A program made the position numbers and the translations under genes. From Dryomyza anilis (taxonomy: Eukaryota; Arthropoda; Insecta; Diptera; Dryomyzidae): a stretch of DNA of 64,000 nucleotides. This document shows, piece by piece, positions 1 through 12,294 of the stretch (positions are counted from its first letter, which is position 1; each line of letters begins with the position of its first letter). The stretch spans positions 82,377,679 through 82,441,678 of the forward strand of contig OX638134.1 of NCBI GenBank assembly GCA_951804985.1, in the 5' to 3' direction. The notes below the pieces were generated by a model, which ran no database searches, was not told where the DNA came from, and was given only the letters and a program-made list of their open reading frames with translations.

Positions 1-236
1 AACAGTTTATTGCTGAATCCGAACGGCGGGTGAGAGCTTTTCATAGGCAATGTTTTACTCTCATAGGTTTGCCATTTACTGCCGAGAGGTAGCGTCGCAC
101 AGAAAAATATTTTTTATGAAAAAGATGTTGGCAGTCGCTGGGGAACGAACCTCGGACATTTCGGCTCGTAGTCGAACGCACCTGCGACTTTTCGCTCGTA
201 GTCCAAAGCACTAACCAGACGAGCTGCCGACGCTAA
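1..236 (-). mobile_element. tRNA-derived SINE, copy 1 (3' end cut by window edge)
   Basis: The reverse complement matches the SINE at 39907-40210 along its length. The body (Gcctatgaaaaagctctcacccgc-like stretch at 1-50 in reverse) is shared. The tRNA-like head has a B-box-like GGTTCGTTCCC (about 141-151, minus) and an A-box-like GCAGCTCGTCTGG (about 214-227, minus). The head carries an internal duplication of about 31 bp (149-179 and 180-210), absent from the other copies. No product is encoded. The (ATT)n tail lies off the window. Confidence 0.8.
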
Positions 237-364
237 AGACCTTTTTTAAATGTGTAAATATTTCACTACATTCTTTAACCCTTTCTGATCATGTCCTAAA
301 GTTAACTTTTATAGTTATTGCTTCTAGTTAGAATAGTGTCTTACTTCACGGTTATTTTCAACAG
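237..364. other. unique AT-rich spacer
   Basis: Nothing recognisable is seen between the SINE and the coding-like remnant that follows. Confidence 0.4.
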
Positions 365-921
365 ATGACAATATTTCCAGAAGATTCATTATTTTCCAGA
401 AATAGACACAGTAACACAAATGAAAATTTTGGGGAATTTGAAGATGGATTGCCGGCAAATGTAAGGGACGTGCAGAATATAGCATTTATTATAAACAATG
501 TCTGCTTAAAATCGTTCAATAAAATGTTTCTGTACTTGAGCCGGTCCAAAATTCGTTGAGACAAAATTAGGTTGATCTGCCAAAATTTTCTTTCAAACAG
601 ATCAATGTGGGTATTTCCAGACAGATTTGCGGCATATTTAAGGGAAGAACCGACAATGGACAGTTTTTGATATATTGTACGCGTTTCTTTGCTTTGAGCC
701 TGGCAGGGTATCTAGGATATTATACTCTTCTTATAAACTCTCAGTTGGTGGGAGGTAAGGTTGGTAAAAAAAGACTTTACTCCATAAAATCTCTTCTTTC
801 TAAAAAAAATTACTGGAGAAAGTTATGCTATAGAACTGTAGATCTTTTGGTAGAACAGTCATCAGTTAGAGAAAAAGCCTATCAGAGAATAATTGAATAC
901 CAGTCTTTTCACTTCAACTAA
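365..921 (+). pseudogene. unrecognised coding-like remnant in two frames
   Basis: Two open frames (365-559 and 607-921, in different phases) have mixed amino-acid composition, unlike the low-complexity frames elsewhere in the window. The first holds the stretch PANVRDVQNIAFIINNVC, and the second holds CTRFFALSLAGYLGYYTLL. I recognise no domain in either. They could be a frame-shifted relic of a transposon gene, small exons, or chance. There is no clear splice pair joining them, although a gtaagg donor-like site occurs at about 755. Function is unknown. Confidence 0.15.
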
Positions 922-2317
922 AGCCAAATGATGTCACCTCTTCATAAATCCCAACTTTCTATATTTTTTTTTTTTAGTGTATTCCCCAGTTATTTGTCAT
1001 TTTGTTGCAGTAGTTACCACTGCTTTATAAAAATGGCTGCATTTAGCGCAGTCTTCTCGATGCATCAAATGCTTATCACACTCATCGCCAGACTACAAAC
1101 GTCCCTTCATTCAAAGGCCCTTCTGTAAATACGTAGAATGTCTATCTCGTCTCTCTGTCGGTCGGTCGGACACTTTGTAATTCTGTCAGTGTGTCTGCCA
1201 CATTTTTTCCTTCTGTCTATCCTGCTGTTATTGCACTGCATCCTCTTTTGTTTTTCCTGTTTTTAATTTTCTTTTTTGTAGCATTTCTATGCATTCAAAT
1301 TGCATATTTCCGGCTTGAGTGGCTGTTGGTGTAACAAACCATCCGTTCAAAATTCCCCACATTCCTTCAGGTCCCAAGTGCCTCCTGGTAGAATGTCTGA
1401 GGTGGTACGGGATGTGTGCAACCGGTGCATTTTTATGGCGTATTATTTCATTATTGTGTTTAGACAGGCAGAGGAAACACTTCACAAACGACACTCGACC
1501 AGATGATGTTGAGGATGGCAACGCTTTGTTGCTGACGGTGACGATGACGAGGACTATGACGGGAATGATGATGACAACGCCAACTCATTTCTTTTTTTTT
1601 TCAATTGTTGCAAAGTTAATTAAAGCGCTTGCAACATATGCTTTATATGCAACAAAATACCCCATAATTCTATTGCAATAAAATAATGAATACTCCGACA
1701 GTGCGTTTGAATTAAATGATTTATTAGCTGTAAAGTAATAGCAAAAAAAATATCTTTTTAGGGTAAACATGAGCATGTTCAAATCACCTTTGTCGCGTCG
1801 GATTATTAGAAGGAAAATATCCTATGTTCAGTTCCAGATTTATTATATAAAAATATAAAAATTTCAACTTGCGTGGCACCAGAAATATGCCTAAATTCCA
1901 TATTATTCTGAGCCTTTTAATTATGAACATTAAAAATTTAAATTTAGTTCATCTACTATTTGCGTTGTATGTTTCTTTTTATTTATTTTTAATTTTATTG
2001 TTGCCAAAGTTTAATTTACATGAAAGTTGGCAATAATACAAGTCAAACAAAGATTTCACTCTCAGCTATTTATCGCTGAAAATATGTCGTAATATGTGCT
2101 TCGTCCTTGTCACCGTCTTCGCAATATGCGTGATGGCAATTGTGTGACAGCGTCAGAACGCATCTTCGTTTGTCATCATAAATGACATTTGACAAAGACA
2201 CACATAGCGAAAGAGAGGCAAATATTTTATAATGGAAACTGTAGAAATATCATCAGTGAAACTTTATCATTATTACAGCAAAAATAATATAATCATTAGG
2301 ACAGTTGCAAACAGGAG
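922..2317. other. no gene seen; single-copy AT-rich DNA
   Basis: There are short open frames on both strands without domain or splice support. The sequence includes GTCGGTCGGTCGG-type simple sequence near 1160 and a GATGATGA run near 1550. No repeat family from elsewhere in the window is obvious here. Confidence 0.5.
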
Positions 2318-3090
2318 ACACATATAAATAGTTGAACGTAGCAGGAACTTAGTAGGAACATGGTAGAAACATTGTAGAAACATTGTACACAGATAGAACG
2401 TAGTAGCAACATACTAAAAACATTGTAGAAACATTGTAGAGACAAACATAATATAAACATTGTAGGAACATTCTATAAAGATTGTAGAAACATAGTAGAA
2501 ATGTAGGAGAAACATAATACGAATAACGAAGTAACATAGCAAGAACATAGCAGGAACATAATAGGAACATGGTACAGACATGGTAGAAACATGGTGGAAA
2601 CATTGTAGAAACATAGAACACACATAGAACGTATATATAAGCAACATAGTAGAAACATTGTAGAAACATAATATAAACATTGTAGGAACATTCTATACAA
2701 ATTGCAGAAACATAGTAGTAATGTAGGAGAAACATAATATGAATAAAGACGGAACATTGCAGGAACAGAGTAGGAACTTGGTAGAAACATAACATTAACT
2801 TTCAGTGAACATATTAGAAACATAAATCAAACACAAAATAAACATAGCAGCAACATAACGAAAGCATATTAAAAGCTAGTAGGAACATAGTTAGATTATA
2901 GTAGTCACATTTTAGAAACATAGTAGGAACATTGTAGAAATATTATAGACATAGGACAAACATGATAGAAACATAGATCGTGTATATAAGCAACATAACA
3001 GGAACATTGTAGGAACATTGTTTAAATATTGTAGAAACATAGAACGAACGTAGTAGAAACATAACACGAACATAGTACTTTTGGTAAAAG
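2318..3090 (+). repeat. 11-12 bp minisatellite (GTAGAAACATT / GTAGGAACATA)
   Basis: Head-to-tail degenerate copies of GTAGAAACATT and GTAGGAACATA run across the interval. A longer repeat of about 223 bp is superimposed: the motif ATAATATAAACATTGTAGG occurs at 2445 and again at 2668 with similar flanks. Many units are 12 bp long and lack stops on the minus strand, which produces long but meaningless Cys/Tyr/Phe-rich open frames there. Confidence 0.85.
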
Positions 3091-3169
3091 CAAACCATTA
3101 AACCAGCAAAAATGTAAGGACATAGATCAAACACAAAAAGATTTTTTAATTCGAAATTGAATGTGTTGT

Positions 3170-3645
3170 TCAAAACATTTTTAGTTTAAAATTTAATTTT
3201 TAGTACAAAATTGAATTTTTGTTCAAAATTGAATTTTTGGTCATAATTGAATTTTTAGAACAAAATTGAAATGTTAGTTCAAAATTGAATTTTTTGTTCA
3301 AAATTGAATTTTTAGTTCAAAATTGAATTTTTAGTTCAAAATTGAATTTTTGGTCATAATTGAATTTTTAGTTCAAAATTGAGTTTTTAGTTCAAAACTG
3401 AAATTTTAGTTTTTAGTTCAAAATGGAATTTTTAATTCAAAACTGATTTTTTATTGAAAAAATTAATTTTTATTTTAAAACTAAAATTGTAGCTAAAAAT
3501 AATCTTTATAATTTAAAAATTATTTTTAGTGAAAAATTGAATGTTTAGAGAAAAATTGAATTCTTAGTTCAAAATTGAACTAAACTGTATTTTTAATTCA
3601 AAATTTAATCCTTCGTTCAAAATTTAATTTTTAGTTCATATGATC
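3170..3645 (+). repeat. 19 bp minisatellite, AGTTC subtype
   Basis: Tandem copies of TTTTTAGTTCAAAATTGAA, becoming degenerate at both ends. The same subtype occurs inverted at 36045-37385. Confidence 0.9.
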
Positions 3646-4739
3646 ATAGTAGGAGCCTATTAGAAACAAATCATTACAATGATTATAATCACTGTAATAA
3701 TTATTTAATCACAGCAACAATTTTATTATAAAACGAGAATCTTATTCACATCATGGCAACAAAAACATAATAATTATGGCAACAACATTATCATTACAGC
3801 CAAACAAATTTATTATCATTTGAGCAACAACATCATCATCATCATAAGAGCAACAACAAAATCATCATCACAGCAACAGCCTCCATCGTGACGTGTTTAA
3901 CGAGCAAAATTTTGTATTTGTTTCTCGCACAACCAAAAAAAAAAAAACTTTAAGTTCAAGACCGCTTGAGGGCGTAACGGGCGCTGCACAGACACGACTC
4001 TCGTGCATATTCCAGCAACAATAGGAACTGGCAGGAGGAAGAGTAGTAGGACGCTGGCTCATTTGTTATGCCTGCACGCAAAATAAATATTCATATATGA
4101 ATTAATCTTCGTGCGCCCCAGCAAGCGACAGCGGAAGTGACGCCATGTTCCATGCATCACGTCAGTCGCCATGTTGTTGTTACCACGAACGCTTGGCGCA
4201 CAACTGCAAAAGCGGGACAAAACATGCGGTGACGACGACTGCGAAGAGTGCGAAACGAAGCGACGACGATGCGAAGGAGGAGGAGAACTGTAAAGAGTTG
4301 CAAGTCGCCTGCGGGCTAAAAAGCAGCCGAACGAAAAACAAAGAATTGAAAGAATTCGTCATGATGTTGCTGCTGCTACAGCTATTGCTGTCACTGTTGT
4401 TGCATTTATTGTTGTTGTTGTTGTTTCTGCTGTTGCTTAACCGGATGCCTATTAATCTCTTTCAGTTTCCTGCCTGCCTCAGTTGCTGGCTGCTGCCATT
4501 GTTGTAAATTGTTCTATGTTGTTGTTGCTGTGTTTCTACTTTTAATAAGTTTGTCAACCATGTAAATGAGTGACTGACTGAGTGAGTCTGAGTGCAAATA
4601 AATATCTTTTTTTTTTCTTCAGACTCTATAATACTTTGCTTTCTCCATGGCACTTGAAAACCCTGTAGACAAAAATTGCATTAAATTAGGTGGCGCAGTA
4701 TAATATAAATCGTCGTTGTATTCAGCAATTACATTTTTT
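3646..4739. other. no gene seen; trinucleotide tracts
   Basis: The interval holds interrupted AACAAC/CATCAT repeats at about 3690-3890 and a TTG/CTG run at about 4360-4440. Short open frames across the CTG run are low complexity (poly-Leu) and are not supported as genes. Confidence 0.5.
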
Positions 4740-6260
4740 AATTTCACTCACTATTTTCATTTTAATTAAAATTTTATATTTTCAACCAATATTTACATTT
4801 TCACTCAAAATTTACATTTTAACTCTATATTTTCATTTTCACTCGAAATTTATATTTTCACTCCAACATTACATTTTTAACTAAAATTTACAATTTCACT
4901 CAAAATTTACAATTTCACTCAAAATTTACATTTTCACTCAAAATTTATATTTTCACTCAAATTTACATTTTCACTCATAATTTACATTAGCACTCGAAAT
5001 TTACATTTTCACTCATAATTTACATTAGCACTCGAAATTTACATTTTCATTTGACATTTATATCTTTACTCTAAATTTTTATTTTCACTCAAAATATACA
5101 TTTTAATTCTAAATTTTTATTTTCACTCGAAATTTATATTTTCACTCAAAATTCACTATTTCACTCCAAATTACATTTTCACTTTAAATTTACATTTTTC
5201 ACTCAAAATTCACATTTTCACTTAAAATTTACTTTTTCATTTAATTATACATTTTCACTCAAAATTTACATTTTTTCTCAAAATTTACATTATTACTCAA
5301 AATTTACATTTTCACTCAAAATTTACATTTTCACTCAAAATTTACATTTTTTCTAAAAATTTACATTTTTACTCAAAATATACATTTTCACTCAAAATTT
5401 ACATTTTCACTCAAAATTTACACTTTCACTTAAAATTTACTTTTTCAATTAAAATTTACATTTTCACTCAAAATTTACATTTTCACTCAAAATTTACTTT
5501 TTCATTTAAATATACATTTTCACTCAAAATTTACATTTTTTCTCAAAATTTACATTATTACTCAAAATTTACATTTTCACTCAAAATTTACATTTTCACT
5601 CAAAATTTACATTTTTTCTAAAAATTTACATTTTTACTCAAAATATACATTTTCACTCAAAATTTACATTTTCACTCAAAATTTACATTTTCACTTAAAA
5701 TTTACATTTTCAATTAAAATTTACATTTTTACTCAAAATTAAGTTTTCACTCAAAATTTACATTTTTTTCTAAAAATATAAATTTTTACTCAAAATTTAC
5801 ATTTTCACTCAAAATTTACATTTTCACTCAAAATTTACATTTTTTCTAAAAATTTACATTTTTACTCAAAATATACATTTTCACTCAAAATTTACATTTT
5901 CACTCAAAATTTACATTTCCACTTAAAATTTACTTTTTCAATTAAAATTTACATTTTCACTCAAAATTTACATTTTCACTCGAAATAAACATTTTCACTC
6001 AAAATGTACAAAGTTACATTTTCACTCAAAATTTACATTTTCACCTAAAATTTACATTTTCACGCAAAATTTACATTTTCAAATAAAATTTACATTTTCA
6101 CTCGAAATTAACATTTTCACTCAAAATGTACAAAGTTACATTTTCACTCAAAATTTACATTTTCACCCAAAATTTACATTTTCACGCAAAATTTACATTT
6201 TACACTCAAAATTTACATTTTCAAACAAAATTTATAAATTCACTCAAAATGTACAACAAA
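4740..6260 (-). repeat. 18 bp minisatellite, TTTACATTTTCACTCAAA type
   Basis: A long array of AAATTTACATTTTCACTC and variants. A higher-order repeat is visible: the marker CATTATTACTC recurs at 5288 and 5553 (265 bp), and TTCTAAAAATTTAC recurs at 5351, 5616 and 5844 (265 and 228 bp). In reverse complement the unit begins GAGTGAAAA and is related to the AGTGAAAAATTGAA arrays elsewhere. Confidence 0.92.
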
Positions 6261-7799
6261 TTATCTTAAGGATCACATTTTCTATAAAATTTTTGATTTT
6301 TAACTCAAAATTTGAATTATTACTCTAATTTCAACATTTACGTAAATTTGTCATTTTCACAAAAAAAAAAATCACAATTTCATAAAATTTCATTTTGACA
6401 TCTGCAATAAAAAAAAATATTTCTGGAACATTCTAAATGATTCTCAAAAGCAAATGTCCTTAAATTTTGAAAATTTAAAATACTTTTGTTATATTTTTTT
6501 TTCTACTGAGTAAATTATGCGTACTCTTTTATTTATGTCCTTGCGTGCATTACTAATCAAGCAACAAAACCAACCAGAGCCGCAGCAACAACATCTGCAG
6601 CAATAATAGTAACAGCAGCAGCAGTACAAACATCTACACTGTCGTCGTCAATCATTGCCGCACAGATAACGCAGCTGTCACGTCTGACAGCCGAAGTTCC
6701 GCCATCTTAAAATGCGCACGCATCGCACGTGATGCCACGATGTACGCGGCGTGGCGTGGTGCGGTGCTGTGCTGCTGATCGCATGCAACAGATAATAAAA
6801 ATGAGCAAAAGATTCGTAGTGGGAGTCGAATGGAAGTGAATGCGGAATATGGCGTAGTGCGTGCGTGCGTGATTTTAACGGTTTCAAAATCTCAGTCGCA
6901 ACAACATAACCGCGACGTGGTTGATGTGGTCAACAGGCAGCAGTCGGCGGTGCCAATGCGGCGTAAGCAACGCAGGATGCACGACTTGAGGATAAAATTT
7001 ATGCGCTTCAGTTGTTCTGTTTTTTTTTTTTTATATTTTTGTTTTTATAAATATTTTATTCAACTGTAATATATTCCAACGGCAAATAAATAAAATCAAA
7101 AGCGGAGCGCGCGCACAAAAGAAGAATTTAAATAATAAAGAAAAATTAAAAAAAAAAAAATCAAAAATTCATAAAACATGCAGCAAATACAACACAGGAA
7201 GCAATTGATTTGCAAATAAATTATTTATGACCTACGGCATGCTGAGACAGCAGGACGCTGCATGACTGGCTACACTTCCGCAGTGTTAGTGTGTCTATGG
7301 CAGTGTTGCCAGACTGTGCTATTAAAAAAAAAAAAACACAAATTCTGGCAACTCTTATAAAGTTTAAACAACTACACTTGAGACTTGATTCCAGCAACAA
7401 CAAATTAATGAGCACACAATAAGGTTCTGCCTTTGTCCTGCTTTTTGCTCGGATTTTGTCCTGTTTTACTCTACTTCTTTAAGTTCTTGCGGTTGTTCGA
7501 GTGCCGCTCGTCGCCACACTCAACGGTCGCTTCTGTTATTGGCCACTTCATAGTTTGTTAAGGTTCTGGCCGCACATGTCTGTGCAATTTGGTGGTTGAG
7601 CGCCAAAATGTTGCGGTTACTTTGGCCAGTGCCGCACTTTTAAATCAATAGGATGGTTGGAACGATAGAGACCATGGAGACAACCATTTACATACCAATC
7701 AAGTTGACTGTATGTTATTCTTATCGTTACTTTTCTATACTATAATTTTATTTAAATTTCAACCTACCCCCTATCTAATTTTGTCATACCCTATATTCT
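6261..7799. other. no gene seen; CAG/CAA tract and GC-richer patch
   Basis: The degenerate edge of the array runs to about 6400. A CAGCAGCAACAACA tract sits at 6560-6625. A GC-richer patch at 6640-6990 contains GCGTGCGTGCGTG. Its open frames are short on both strands and show no domain. Confidence 0.45.
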
Positions 7800-9355
7800 T
7801 CATATATGTGTCATTTCACTAAAAATTTACATTTTATGAAAATTTCATATTTTTACAAAAATTATATAAATATTTTCACAGAAAATTTATATTTTAACTC
7901 AAAGTACTAATTTCACACAATTATATTTCAACTCAAAAATTACATTTTCACTCAAAAGTGTATATTTTCAATCTAAATTTACATTTTCACTCAAAATGCA
8001 TATATGCCTTTAAAATTTACATGTTCACAAAATTTTAATTTTCACTCAAAATTTTCAATTTCACTCAAATTTATATTTTCAATCAAAATTTACAATTGCA
8101 TTCCAAATTTATATTTTCACTCAAAATATATATTTTCTTCTAAAATTGACATTTTCACTCAAAATTTGCATTTTCACTCAAATTTTCATTTTCACTCAAA
8201 ATTTACATTTTCACACAAAATTTATATTTTCACTCAAAATTTGCATTTTCACTCAAAATTTACATTTTCACACAAAATATTCATTTTCACTCAAAATTTT
8301 CCATTTCATCAAATATACATTTTCAGTAAAAAATTACCTTTTCCCTCAAAATTCACATTTTCACTTAAAATTTACTTTTTTATTTAAAAATACATTCTCA
8401 CTCAAAATTAACATTTCACTCAAATTTACATCTTTTCTCAAAATTTACATCTTTTCTCAAAATTTACATTTTCACTCAAAATTTACTTTTGTCACTCAAA
8501 ATTTACATTTTTTCTAAAAATTTACATTTTTACTCAAAATATACGTTTTTACTCAAAATTTACATTTTCACTCAAATTTTACTTTTCACTCAAAATTTCC
8601 AATTTCACTCAAATTTACATTTTTCAATCAAAATTTACAATTGCATTCCAAATTTATATTTTCACTCAAAATATATATTTTCTTCTAAAATTGACATTTT
8701 CACTCAAAATTTGCATTTTCACTCAAAATTTACATTTTCACACAAAATATTCATTTTCACTCAAAATTTTCCATTTCATCAAATATACATTTTCAGTAAA
8801 AAATTACATTTTCACTCAAAATTTATATTTTCACTCAAAATTTACATATTCACACAAAATTTATATTTTCACTCAAAATTTGCATTTTCACTCAAATTTT
8901 AATTTTCACTCAAAATTTACATTTTCACAAAAAAATATTCATTTTCACTCAAATTTTTCCATTTCATCAAATATACATTTTAAGTAAAAAATTACATTTT
9001 CACTCAAAATTTATATTTTCACTCAAAATTTATATTTTTACTTAAAATTTACATTTTCACTCAAAATTTATATTTTCACTCATAATTTTCATTTTCACTC
9101 AAAATTTTCATTTTTTTAAAAATTTACATTTTCACACAAAATTTTATATTTTCACTCAAAATTTTCAATTTCACTCAAAATTTACATTTTCACTCAACAT
9201 TTTCATTTTTCTCAAAATTTACATTTTCACACAAAATTTTCATTTTCACTCAAAATTTGCATTTTTACTCAAAATTTATTCCAAATTAAAATTTGCACTC
9301 GAAATATATATTTCATTCAAAATTTATATTTTCCCTCAAATTTTGTATTTTAACT
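7800..9355 (-). repeat. 18 bp minisatellite, second TTTACATTTTCACTCAAA array
   Basis: Same unit as 4740-6260. A block of over 100 bp at about 8047-8160 recurs at about 8590-8705: the marker CTTCTAAAATTGACATTTTC starts at 8137 and at 8682, a period of 545 bp. The 18 bp period is a multiple of three, so it creates long plus-strand frames rich in Phe, His, Ser and Lys. These are artefacts. Confidence 0.92.
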
Positions 9356-10625
9356 TATAAATAGTGTCAAAACAGGTGTCATACAATCTAAATATATTTC
9401 TGACAAGCAACTAATTTCAGTAGATATAACTCCACTTTAATCGACATTTATTTCGACCTACCATTTACATATGTAAGTCTAACCGACCTCTAAATACATT
9501 CATTCTACCACCAATTCTACCAATATCATAACTTTATATCCGAAGAATTTAGATCGAATGAAATGCGGAGGAATATTCTAAATTCGAAATCATTCTCCGT
9601 TGAAATTCAGTTATATAACTATTAAACCCCTGAATAACCTCCGATTTACCTCCAATATAATATATTCGACATTCTTTTATACAAATTCCTCGTACCAATA
9701 ACTTTGCCCAAGTTTTTACAAATCTCCGACACCGATGAAATGTGTCCTCCCAATTTCACGGGTTGTACTACATTCGAAATTCCACTAATTTTCATTCAAC
9801 TTTAAACAGCCGAATTGTGTTGAGTTACCATCGAATTTCCATTAAAATCTATTCGTCGTACCATCGATATACCTCGTACAGAATTTTATAATACCTCCGA
9901 CTTATCTCCGACAAAACATCATCATTCCCCACACACATTCGTCTTACCCCATAAATTACTGCCTTCAATCGTACCTATAGAAGCTCCATTCTAACTATTG
10001 ATTTACATCCGACCGCCAAACCTACATCCGATACTTGTATTCATCCTAACGATATTCCTTCGCCGCGATATTTCGTATTATTGATCATTTCTCATTCGAC
10101 ATTCAAATGAACTACATTCAAAATTCTTTTAATTTTATGATCAAAACCGGAATCGATATTCTACAGGATTTTAGTCCCCGTTTTCATTAATAAAATATTT
10201 TGAAATCTCGCAAATTTCCTCATTTTCTAAGCCTAACTTACATCGAAATCACTGCGGCTTCTTCTACCTCATACTTATTTTTTAAATACATCCAACATAC
10301 CTATAGCATACCGCCAAATATATGTTTTCTGAATTTTTACATTAATTACATTACCTCCAAAATATCTCCGACTTATCTCTGAAAAAAATTATATTCTCCG
10401 ATTCTTCGCCGCCTTTATCTAGCATATTCGATTTTTATCCGAAATAAGTCTGACATATCTTCGAAATATCCCAGATTTATCTATGAATTACATGCATTTC
10501 TCTTACCCTAGACATATCATCAATTTGCCTTTGTATTACCACTAACTTTCCTTTGATTTACCTTCTAATTATCACTGCCTTACTTGCTACCAACTCCACC
10601 TCCTTAACTTCCACCTTTTACCTAG
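9356..10625. repeat. strongly degenerate repeat relic (CTCCGACTTA words)
   Basis: The words ACCTCCGA, TATCTCCGAC and ATTCGAC recur irregularly about every 20-60 bp, for example near 9630, 9725, 9895, 10365, 10400 and 10440. This suggests an old, decayed tandem array with a pyrimidine-rich unit. Similar words reappear at about 11355-11490. No gene is seen. Confidence 0.4.
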
Positions 10626-12294
10626 CACCAAAAATAACTTTCGTTAAAGCAAAAGATAGTGTTGTTCTTGGTGCGAAGTTCCACTCAAAGGCATGTCCGA
10701 CATAGATGCCTGCAGTTCATATTTTACACTCAAGCAACAGTAGTTGCCTCAAAGGATATGATGATGTTGTTGTTGGTCAGACACTGACCGCAAGAGCAAC
10801 AGCAAAAGCAGCAGCAACATAGCCAACCAACAACAACAAGCATATTTCCAGCAGCAACAGCATCACTAGCAGCAACCGAAGCAGCAGCAGTAGCAGCAGC
10901 AACCAAAACTTAAAGTAATGAAATGCAAAAAGGATCTGACCAAAACATGTGGGCTACGGATACAACCATTTATGAGAAATTGAAACAAAATTCATAAACA
11001 GAAATAACAACGGCATAAAGAACAACAACAACAATAACATCAGCAAAAGCAGCAACAATAAGCGACAGCAGTAGCAACACCAAATATATAGCAACAGCAG
11101 CAATAAAGCCCAAAGTAAATCTATGCAAGTAAATTGAAGTGTAAGCGAAAACACAAAGAAATTCAGACACCCACACTAACGAAAATTAAAAGACCAACAC
11201 ATATACTATAACATGTTGTAAATACTACAGGACGTTCAATCCCGGAATCCCGAAATACGAAAAAAATACTATCGAAAATTCCTAAATTATTCAGTCGCCA
11301 AAATATTTGTACAATTCCGGATTAATAAATGTAACGTTTCGAATATACCGAAACATTTCACCGACTTATATCTGACTTTAGCACTTATTTCCGTTATATA
11401 TCCTCCTTCTGCTCACTCTTGACTTAGCCCACACATTCTTCTGAAACTAAACCGACTTTTTTTCCGTTTTACCTCAGACTTATATCCGAAATACAAGACA
11501 TATATGGTTCGCAATTTTTCATATTTCGTAATACTCTGTTCTGAAAATGAAAGAAGGATTTAAATTCAAACGAAAAATGTTTCGTTTTCTGCTTTATACC
11601 TTGTTTAGTTTTTGATTTTAGGTTTTATAATATCTGGTTTTTAAATGTCGGTTCTATTACGGTTTCCCTGACAGCTTCTATTATGTTTTTTTTTTATATT
11701 TATGCTAACTTTTACCATATTCTCCGTATCTCAAACAAAATACTAAATAATTTTACTCATATATAATCTTTAACCTAATTATCTGAAACTTTGAACTATA
11801 ATGTTAAATATTAAATGGAAAATTGATAAATAAATTATATTTGTTGGAATAAAAATAATTTGTATATTTTTTTCGTACTTTATAAAATCCGCAAATGTTT
11901 AGTGATTAGAACCCCTAATATTTACAACCACACAGAAAAACCAACTGGCCAAATGTTGCCTCGTCCTCATATAAGACTCTAAATGAAATTTAAGGAATTT
12001 CCTCCAAAAATGAATACTTTAGAGAATATTTTAACAGCATATGTGGTGCTCGAAATTGTTGGTTTCTTTTTATTGTTATTTTTCTACTACATAAACTCAG
12101 TGAAATAATGTAAAATTTGATGAAATATTTAATAAAACAATTTGGGCCATTGCGACTTTAATATTCTCGTATTTGAGGCTGGCCAGTGGCTATCAAAGTT
12201 GGTTAGTTTTAAACTAAAACATAAAAATGGTTTTTCAAATCTTACAAAAAAAATTTACTAATAATGCAATTAAAATATTTAGTATAAAATAATG
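10626..12294. other. no gene seen; CAG/CAA tracts
   Basis: Interrupted CAGCAGCAA tracts lie at about 10780-10910 and 10995-11110, and minus-strand poly-Leu/Val frames there come from them. The remainder is AT-rich single-copy DNA. Confidence 0.5.

Noticed and set aside
2349..2823. Overlapping minus-strand frames of 88-148 codons rich in Cys, Tyr, Phe and Leu
   Set aside because: They are translations of the 11-12 bp minisatellite. Three overlapping frames are all open because the unit lacks stops in that direction.
8004..8987. Plus-strand frames rich in Phe, His, Ser and Lys
   Set aside because: The 18 bp unit is a multiple of three, so the frame stays open through the array. No independent support.
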